From Eubacterium sp. (lineage in GTDB: Bacteria; Bacillota_A; Clostridia; Peptostreptococcales; Anaerovoracaceae), in contig JAFOML010000018.1 in NCBI GenBank assembly GCA_017425345.1, positions 1-8,095 of the forward strand: a stretch of 8,095 nt of DNA, in the 5' to 3' direction. The position numbers were made by a program, and so were the translations under genes. Each line of letters starts with the position of its first letter. Position 1 is the first letter of the stretch. Below are positions 1-6,339 of this stretch, piece by piece. Under the pieces are notes generated by a model that searched no databases, was not told where the DNA came from, and saw nothing but the letters and a program-made list of their open reading frames with translations.

Positions 1-1427
<1,427 letters not shown>

Positions 1428-1448
1428 AAGATAGCAAACTACTATTCC

Positions 1449-1454
1449 AGGGGG
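1449..1454 (+). promoter_or_regulatory. Ribosome binding site of the DUF1385 gene
   Basis: AGGGGG lies 11 nt before the ATG at 1466. A second in-frame ATG at 1472 would be 17 nt away, so 1466 is the better start. Confidence 0.65.
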
Positions 1455-1465
1455 AATTGATATAA

Positions 1466-2617
1466 ATGGATATGAGCAAAATCTTCCTGAAGGACGCCTG
1501 CCCCACCTCGATCGGCGGCCAGGCGCTGCTGGAGGGCATCATGATGCGCGGTCCCGAACGGACGGCGATGGCCTGCAGACTTCCGGACGGAAGAATCTAC
1601 CTGAAAACAACTAAGAACAAGGCTTCCAGCAAGTGGATGAAGATGCCGATCATCAGGGGTGTCGTGTCGTTTGTGTCCTCACTTGCGATAGGAACGGGCA
1701 TGCTGACCAAGTCTGCCGATGTGCAGGAATATTTCATGGAGGATGAGGACGAGAGCTACGAACCCGGAAAGTTCGAGGCCTGGCTGACCGAAAAGCTGGG
1801 GAGCCAGAAGATCTGGAACCTCATGATCGCGGTCACGGTCTTGATCGCATTAGTCTTCTCCATCGGGATCTTCGTACTTCTGCCGACAGCGGTCATCGAC
1901 CTTTTGAAGCCACTCACGGAGAACGCGATTCTGCTGAACCTGATCGAGGGAATCCTCCGTATCGTCATGTTCATCGCCTACATCGTGATCATCGCGCGGA
2001 TGGAAGATATCAAGCGCGTATTCGAATACCACGGAGCAGAGCATAAGGCGATCCACTGCTTTGAGAACAATCTGGAGCTGACGCCGGCGAACGCGCAGCA
2101 GTTCTACACGCTGCACCCGCGCTGCGGAACCAGCTTCCTGATGTTCGTCATGGTGATCAGTCTGATCCTGTTCTCGCTGCTGGGATGGCCGACGCTGGCA
2201 TTCCGGATTCTGAGCCGTCTGCTCCTGATCCCAGTCGTGGCAGGCCTGTCCTACGAGCTTCTGAAGTGGGCAGGACGGTCGGATAACATTATCGTCCGCA
2301 TGCTCAGCATTCCGGGACTTCTGCTGCAGAAGCTGACGACCAACGAGCCGAATGACGAAGAATTGGAGGTCGCCATCGTTTCCATGAAGGCGGTCCTCGT
2401 ACCGGCTGACGCGCCACTCGTAGAGGGCATCTGCGATCTGGACGCGAACATTCTGGAGCCGATGGATCTGGACAAGCTCCGCAAGGAGCGCGAGGAACAG
2501 GAGGCTGCCGGCAAGGGCAGCACTGCGCAGCCGGAACCTGCTGCAGAAGAAGTGGATGAACCCGAGGAAACCGCAGACGCGGAGCCGGCAGAGAAAGCCG
2601 GGGAGGCAGCTGTATGA
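1466..2617 (+). CDS. DUF1385 family membrane protein (YqhQ-like)
   Basis: This is a 383-residue member of the DUF1385 family, predicted integral membrane proteins of unknown biochemical function, widespread in Bacillota and often near rho, prmC and prfA. Diagnostic motifs are GGQALLEGIMMRG (17-29), the His/Glu-rich YHGAEHKAIHCFE (188-200), HPRCGTSF (217-224) and the NEPNDEELEVAI block (293-304). The conserved His, Glu and Cys residues suggest a metal or catalytic site, but this is unproven. Hydrophobic segments fall at about 118-142, 158-178, 222-240 and 246-265. The family core ends near 325. A polar tail rich in Glu, Ala and Pro (about 330-383) follows and is likely disordered and outside the conserved fold. 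The stop overlaps the prmC start as ATGA, so the two are probably translationally coupled. The family call is firm; the function is not known to me. Confidence 0.93.
   Translation: MDMSKIFLKDACPTSIGGQALLEGIMMRGPERTAMACRLPDGRIYLKTTKNKASSKWMKMPIIRGVVSFVSSLAIGTGMLTKSADVQEYFMEDEDESYEPGKFEAWLTEKLGSQKIWNLMIAVTVLIALVFSIGIFVLLPTAVIDLLKPLTENAILLNLIEGILRIVMFIAYIVIIARMEDIKRVFEYHGAEHKAIHCFENNLELTPANAQQFYTLHPRCGTSFLMFVMVISLILFSLLGWPTLAFRILSRLLLIPVVAGLSYELLKWAGRSDNIIVRMLSIPGLLLQKLTTNEPNDEELEVAIVSMKAVLVPADAPLVEGICDLDANILEPMDLDKLRKEREEQEAAGKGSTAQPEPAAEEVDEPEETADAEPAEKAGEAAV
2600..2606 (+). promoter_or_regulatory. Ribosome binding site of prmC
   Basis: GGGGAGG sits inside the end of the DUF1385 gene, 7 nt before the ATG at 2614. 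This supports 2614 over the in-frame ATG at 2620, which would be 13 nt away. Confidence 0.75.
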
Positions 2618-3510
2618 GTATGCGGGTCAAGGAGATCCTTTCGATCGGCGAGAACCAGCTCCGGGAATGTGGAATTGCAGACGCTGCCATAGACAGCAAA
2701 GAACTGTACTGCTACATGATGCATATTGATCGGAATAAGCTGATTCTGGAGTATCAGAAGACTTTGCCGGATGCGCAGTGCGATGAGTACTTCCGCCTGC
2801 TGGACCGGCGCAGTGATAAAGAGCCGCTGCAGTACATCGTGGGGACACAGGATTTTATGGGCCTGACTTTTAAGACAGACCCACGGGCTTTGATCCCGAG
2901 GCAGGAGACTGAGATCCTCGTGGAGAAGGCGCTGGAGATCCTGGAGAAAAATACGGTGGATGGAAAAGAGCTTCCGATCAGTCCGAAGAAGAACGCCGAT
3001 GTGCTGGATCTGGGATGCGGCACCGGCGCGATCGGTCTTTCCATCGCCAAGCTGTTGCCGAACAGCCGGGTGACGTGTTCCGACATCAGTGAAGAGGCGC
3101 TGTCTCTGGCCAAGGAGAATGCAGCCTCGCTCGGAACCAGTGTAAACTTCAGCTGCGGAAGTTTGATGCAGCCATTCTCCGGACGTTTCCGGAAGAAGAG
3201 ATTCGATATGATCCTGTCCAATCCGCCGTACATCGCAAGCGGCGTGATCCCGACGCTTCAGAGAGAGATCTGGGATCACGAGCCGATGCTCGCTCTGGAC
3301 GGAGGCGAAGACGGATTAGATATCTACAGGCAGCTCATTCCAATGCTGCCGGACTTCCTGAAAAAAGAGGGAGTCGTCATGTTCGAGATCGGGCATGACC
3401 AGATGGAAGCCGTAAAGGATATGTTTGCCGTGAACGGCAATTTCAGGGGAATTATGGGATTTAGAGACCTTGCAGGAAGAGACCGGATCGTGATGGCGAT
3501 CAGGCTCTAG
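2614..3510 (+). CDS. prmC: Peptide chain release factor N5-glutamine methyltransferase
   Basis: PrmC (HemK) uses S-adenosylmethionine to methylate the glutamine of the GGQ motif in release factors RF1 and RF2 in the cytoplasm, which raises their peptide-release activity. The 298-residue length is normal. The N-terminal helical substrate-binding domain covers about 1-90 and carries EPLQYIVG (70-77). The linker has LIPRQETEILVE (93-104). The SAM-binding motif I is LDLGCGTGAIGLS (131-143), the acidic motif II residue lies in CSDIS (155-159), and the catalytic NPPY is at 203-206. The frame starts within the stop of the DUF1385 gene (ATGA). PrmC genes commonly sit beside prfA, which encodes its substrate RF1, but here the next gene is unrelated. 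Nothing looks broken. The start at 2614 is backed by GGGGAGG 7 nt upstream. Confidence 0.96.
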   Translation: MSMRVKEILSIGENQLRECGIADAAIDSKELYCYMMHIDRNKLILEYQKTLPDAQCDEYFRLLDRRSDKEPLQYIVGTQDFMGLTFKTDPRALIPRQETEILVEKALEILEKNTVDGKELPISPKKNADVLDLGCGTGAIGLSIAKLLPNSRVTCSDISEEALSLAKENAASLGTSVNFSCGSLMQPFSGRFRKKRFDMILSNPPYIASGVIPTLQREIWDHEPMLALDGGEDGLDIYRQLIPMLPDFLKKEGVVMFEIGHDQMEAVKDMFAVNGNFRGIMGFRDLAGRDRIVMAIRL

Positions 3511-3515
3511 CAGTG

Positions 3516-3529
3516 CCGCCGTTAGGCGG
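3516..3529 (+). other. Small GC hairpin between prmC and the next gene
   Basis: CCGCC and GGCGG pair perfectly around a GTTA loop, just after the prmC stop. No T-run follows, so it is not an intrinsic terminator. It ends about 16 nt before the next start codon and could affect RNA stability or loading of ribosomes; that is inference. Confidence 0.4.
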
Positions 3530-3545
3530 AAAGCGGGGTCCCTCT

Positions 3546-4268
3546 ATGAAACAGCAAGCAGAGCAGAAACAGAATAAGAAAGGGAAGACCTCCGGCATTT
3601 CCGGGATTCTGGTGACAGATCTGGGGCTGATCGTGACGGTTTTGTTCCTCGTGATCACGATCAACGTGATGGATGTCAACGCCGAGCGCTGCCGCGAGAT
3701 CATGGCCAACCTCACATCCAACCAGTCTGCGGGCCTGATGATGCTGGATATCCTCGCAGGCCAGCCGCCGATGGAGGAGATCCAGGATGCGGTCGACCGC
3801 CGCATCGAGCAGATCGAGGAGGAACGCGAGGCCTGGCTTGCCGCGCAGGATGTCCGCGTGGAGAAGGCCAAGGAGGAGCGTCTGATCCAGGAGCGGTATA
3901 ACGCGGCGCTGAAAGAGGCGAAGGAGAATACCGCGCGCACGTGGCACGGTACCTGGTCCGGTGCGGTGCTGTCAAGAGGCAGCGGAACGATCACCGGTCC
4001 GTCCGGGAAGGAGACCTATTATAACCTCAACATGTCGGGTGTTGTGCGGATCATGCGCAGCATGGGATTCTCGGAGGAGATCTACCCCTATGAAGTCCGG
4101 GAGGACGGAGTCAAGACCCTCGGCGGCTACGTGATGGTTGCCGCAAATCTTGGGATCCGGCCGCGGGGCTCTTTCATCATGACATCGAGAGGAGTCGGAC
4201 TCGTGTGCGATACCGGTGGGTTCGCGAGCCGGAATCCGACGCAGCTGGACCTGGCTGTGACGTGGTAA
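3546..4268 (+). CDS. Membrane-anchored protein with a 3D-like (double-psi beta-barrel) C-terminal domain
   Basis: This 240-residue protein has a basic N-terminus (residues 1-19) and one transmembrane segment at about 20-41, a signal anchor placing the rest outside the cell. A charged heptad-like coiled coil follows at about 76-130. The compact C-terminal domain (about 135-240) contains VAANLGIRPRGS (198-209), a glycine-containing loop, VCDTGG (220-225) and QLDLAV (233-238). That order resembles the 3D domain of Gram-positive cell-wall proteins (YabE, YocH, YuiC relatives), where the Asp residues sit in VAVDP, ADTGG and xxDxF. Here two Asp are kept (D222, D235) and the first is Asn (N201). A peptidoglycan-related role is plausible but not shown. 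ATG 3546 is chosen over GTG 3513 because it gives a normal signal anchor and has a weak GCGGGG 7 nt upstream. It is the last gene of the rho unit. Confidence is high that it is coding, moderate for the fold. Confidence 0.8.
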   Translation: MKQQAEQKQNKKGKTSGISGILVTDLGLIVTVLFLVITINVMDVNAERCREIMANLTSNQSAGLMMLDILAGQPPMEEIQDAVDRRIEQIEEEREAWLAAQDVRVEKAKEERLIQERYNAALKEAKENTARTWHGTWSGAVLSRGSGTITGPSGKETYYNLNMSGVVRIMRSMGFSEEIYPYEVREDGVKTLGGYVMVAANLGIRPRGSFIMTSRGVGLVCDTGGFASRNPTQLDLAVTW

Positions 4269-4271
4269 ATT

Positions 4272-4312
4272 AATAAGTTAAAGCGACTTATTTATTAGAG
4301 CGTAAATCGCTC
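4272..4312 (+). other. AT-rich and GAGCG hairpins after the 3D-like gene
   Basis: A 7-bp stem AATAAGT/ACTTATT (4272-4278 with 4286-4292, loop TAAAGCG) is followed by a 5-bp stem GAGCG/CGCTC (4298-4302 with 4308-4312, loop TAAAT). AGCGA in and beside the first loop (4282-4286) could instead pair with TCGCT (4307-4311), so the two folds compete. The structures probably sit in the 3' untranslated end of the upstream mRNA. No known RNA family is recognised. Confidence 0.35.
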
Positions 4313-4329
4313 GAAAGCCTGTAAATTGA

Positions 4330-4361
4330 ACGGTTGGCCCTTGGTGGCCAGTCGTTTTTTT
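4330..4361 (+). terminator. Rho-independent terminator of the rho-prmC unit
   Basis: A 10-bp stem (4330-4339 with 4346-4355, two G-U pairs, loop CTTGGT) runs straight into seven T residues (4355-4361). It lies 62 nt after the stop of the 3D-like gene and ahead of a new promoter, so it separates the two transcription units. Confidence 0.9.
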
Positions 4362-4424
4362 ATACAGACAGGTCTCCTATCGAACGGGCGGAGCAAATAT
4401 CTTCTATTATATGCATAGTTTGCC

Positions 4425-4453
4425 TTGTTTTTTCAGAATATTTCGCATATAAT
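4425..4453 (+). promoter_or_regulatory. Sigma-A-type promoter of the hydrogenase unit
   Basis: TTGTTT (4425-4430) and a perfect TATAAT (4448-4453) are separated by 17 nt, close to the housekeeping consensus. Transcription would begin near 4460, giving a leader of about 43 nt. The region is AT-rich, unlike the coding DNA around it. It is the only strong promoter seen in the 235-nt gap; 4362-4424 shows no further element I can name. Confidence 0.8.
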
Positions 4454-4463
4454 TGTAGGACAA
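4453..4463 (+). promoter_or_regulatory. Short palindrome at the predicted transcription start
   Basis: TTGT-AGG-ACAA is a perfect 4+4 inverted repeat that overlaps the last base of the -10 box and the expected start site. A repressor bound here would block transcription. The arms recall the outer ends of Rex redox-repressor sites, but a Rex site is about 18 bp and the spacing does not fit. It may be chance. Confidence 0.25.
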
Positions 4464-4489
4464 CTGGGATAAAGATACTATAAAGTACC

Positions 4490-4495
4490 AAGGAG
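4490..4495 (+). promoter_or_regulatory. Ribosome binding site of the flavoprotein gene
   Basis: AAGGAG lies 8 nt before the ATG at 4504, an optimal arrangement. Just upstream, TACT-ATAA-AGTA (4476-4487) could form a small hairpin, too weak to be assigned a role. Confidence 0.85.
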
Positions 4496-4503
4496 TAGAG
4501 CCT

Positions 4504-6339
4504 ATGAAAAGACTAGTTATCGAAACGCCCGAACACGGCCAGGAAGTGCTGGCTGAGATCGGCAGGAAATTCAAGAAGCGCATCAACGCGAGCCCCATCG
4601 GGCTATGTCCGGTTGATATGCTGCTGAATTATCTGCGGATCTGTCATGCCCAGTCCTGCGGTAAGTGTTCCCCCTGTCGTATCGGACTGTGGCATCTGGG
4701 CGAGATGCTGGAAACGATACGCAATGGCACGGGAAGCATGGAGACCATCGATCTGATCGAGAAGACAGCAAGGATGATCAATGAGACTGCCGATTGTGCC
4801 ATCGGATATGAAGCTGCGAACATGGTTCTGGAAGGCCTGGATGGCTTCCGCAAGGACATGGAAGAGCATATCCAGAGAGGACGCTGCCTGTATGGAATTG
4901 AACAGGCTATCCCCTGTACGGCGGTATGTCCCGCCCACGTGGATGTTCCGGGATACATTGCTCTGGTCAAAGCCGGACGCTATAAAGAAGCGGTTCGTCT
5001 GATCCGTAAGGATAATCCATTCCCCGCAGTATGCGGTTACGTCTGCGAGCATCCGTGCGAGAAGCGCTGCCGTCGCACCATGGTGGACGATGCGGTGAAC
5101 ATCTGCGGCATTAAACGCTATGCAGTCGATCATGCCGGAGATATTCCGGTTCCGCAGCGCGAGGAATCCACCGGAAAGACCGTTGCCATTATCGGAGGCG
5201 GCCCCGGCGGACTCACCGCCGCATATTTCCTCACCCTCATGGGACACGATGTGACGGTCTATGAACAGAGACATCACCTCGGCGGAATGCTCCGTTACGG
5301 CATTCCGGATTACCGTTTGCCAAATGAGATCCTGGATCAGGATATCCAGTACATTCTGGATACCGGAGTCAACGTGGAGCTTGGCGTAAACGTTGGAGAA
5401 GATATTACGATCGATGATCTGAAAGCGAAATACGATGCGGTCTACATGTCCATCGGCGCGCATGATGACAAGAAGCTCGGCATGGAAGGAGAAGATGCTC
5501 CTAACGTGGTCAGCGCAGTCAAGATGCTTCGCAGCGTCGGTGAAGGAGAGAGCCCGAACCTGAAGGGCAAGCAGGTCTGCGTCATCGGAGGCGGAAACGT
5601 GGCTATGGACGCAACCAGAACCAGTCTCCGTCTGGGTGCCGCTAAGGTATCCTGTATTTACCGCCGCCGTATCGAGGACATGACCGCTCTTCCGGAAGAG
5701 GTCGAAGAGGCGATGGCCGAAGGCGTACGTTTCCGTACCCTGATGGCGCCGCAGAAAATCGAGCTGGATGAGAGCGGCAATGCCATCGCTCTGTGGGTAC
5801 AGCCGCAGCTGATCAGTCTGATCGGCGCGAACGGCAAGACGTCTGTCCGCAAAGCGGCGCAGGAGCCTGTCCGGATCCCGTGTGACTACATCGTTGTAGC
5901 GATCGGACAGTCCATCCACTATCAGTCCTTCGAGAGCAGCGGACTGAAGGTGAAGAACGGTGTGATCGAGGCGGAGAGCTCAAGCTTTGTACCCGGAAGC
6001 GGAAACCTGTTCGCAGGAGGCGATGCGGTATCCGGTCCGGCTACCGTTATCCGCGCTGTCGCAGCCGGAAAGGTTGCTGCGAATAACATCGACTACTTCC
6101 TCGGGTATGATCACCAGGTCCACTCCGGCGTAGAAGTACCGGAACCACAGATGACCAATAACCCGCCGTGCGGCCGGGCAACTCTTTCCATGGAATTCCA
6201 CGATGACCTGGAAGGAAACTTTGATCTGGTCTCCATCGGCATGACACAGGAAGAAGTGGAGCAGGAATGCGGACGCTGTCTGCGCTGCGATCACTTCGGA
6301 TTCGGTTCATTCAGAGGAGGGAGGAAAATTCAATGGTAA
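4504..6339 (+). CDS. Hydrogenase-linked NAD(P)H:acceptor flavoprotein (NuoF-type FeS module fused to a GltD/NfnB-like oxidoreductase)
   Basis: This 611-residue cytoplasmic flavoprotein probably moves electrons between NAD(P)H and the hydrogenase encoded next. Residues 1-115 resemble the C-terminal [4Fe-4S] module of NuoF/HydB: SCGKCSPCR (51-59) gives C52, C55 and C58, and C98 lies 40 residues later, the NuoF spacing. Residues about 125-210 form a GltD-type Fe-S domain (PCTAVCPAHVDVP 137-149, NPFPAVCGYVCEHPCEKRC 171-189). The FAD-binding GGGPGG is at 231-236, and the NAD(P)-binding GGGNVAMDA is at 362-370, followed by YRRR (386-389), which favours NADPH. The second FAD contact is AGGDAVSGPATVIRAVAAGK (504-523). 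The C-terminus has CGRCLRC (589-595). It is longer than glutamate synthase small subunits (about 450-490) because of the N-terminal module. It lacks the FMN/NAD fold of full NuoF. It overlaps the hydrogenase gene by 7 nt. It is unlikely to be part of glutamate synthase: no large subunit is visible. The domain assignment is firm; the direction of electron flow and the nucleotide used are inference. Confidence 0.9.
   Translation: MKRLVIETPEHGQEVLAEIGRKFKKRINASPIGLCPVDMLLNYLRICHAQSCGKCSPCRIGLWHLGEMLETIRNGTGSMETIDLIEKTARMINETADCAIGYEAANMVLEGLDGFRKDMEEHIQRGRCLYGIEQAIPCTAVCPAHVDVPGYIALVKAGRYKEAVRLIRKDNPFPAVCGYVCEHPCEKRCRRTMVDDAVNICGIKRYAVDHAGDIPVPQREESTGKTVAIIGGGPGGLTAAYFLTLMGHDVTVYEQRHHLGGMLRYGIPDYRLPNEILDQDIQYILDTGVNVELGVNVGEDITIDDLKAKYDAVYMSIGAHDDKKLGMEGEDAPNVVSAVKMLRSVGEGESPNLKGKQVCVIGGGNVAMDATRTSLRLGAAKVSCIYRRRIEDMTALPEEVEEAMAEGVRFRTLMAPQKIELDESGNAIALWVQPQLISLIGANGKTSVRKAAQEPVRIPCDYIVVAIGQSIHYQSFESSGLKVKNGVIEAESSSFVPGSGNLFAGGDAVSGPATVIRAVAAGKVAANNIDYFLGYDHQVHSGVEVPEPQMTNNPPCGRATLSMEFHDDLEGNFDLVSIGMTQEEVEQECGRCLRCDHFGFGSFRGGRKIQW
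6315..6324 (+). promoter_or_regulatory. Ribosome binding site of the hydrogenase gene
   Basis: AGGAGGGAGG, a doubled Shine-Dalgarno sequence, lies 8 nt before the ATG at 6333 and inside the end of the flavoprotein gene. It decides the start and suggests strong translation. Confidence 0.85.

Noticed and set aside
2251..3279. Antisense open frame of 342 codons across the DUF1385-prmC junction
   Set aside because: It spans two well-supported genes on the other strand and its translation shows no domain.
3513..3515. GTG start for the 3D-like gene, 2 nt after the prmC stop
   Set aside because: It would add an MPPLGGKRGPS leader encoded across a GC hairpin and has no ribosome binding site; ATG 3546 begins a typical basic signal anchor.
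4269..4330. tRNA or small structured RNA gene in the hairpin-rich stretch
   Set aside because: No acceptor stem, T-loop or other tRNA signature can be built, and no known riboswitch core is recognised.
4425..4463. Full Rex operator at the hydrogenase promoter
   Set aside because: TTGT and ACAA half-sites exist but not with the 18-bp Rex layout; only the short palindrome is reported.
4603..5919. Antisense open frame of 438 codons opposite the flavoprotein gene
   Set aside because: It has no family motif or convincing ribosome binding site and lies fully within a clear GltD-like gene, so it is a shadow.
4504..6339. Glutamate synthase small subunit (gltD)
   Set aside because: The core is GltD-like, but the NuoF-type N-terminal module, the C-terminal CxxCxxC and the overlapping hydrogenase gene point to a hydrogenase partner; no large subunit is present in the window.
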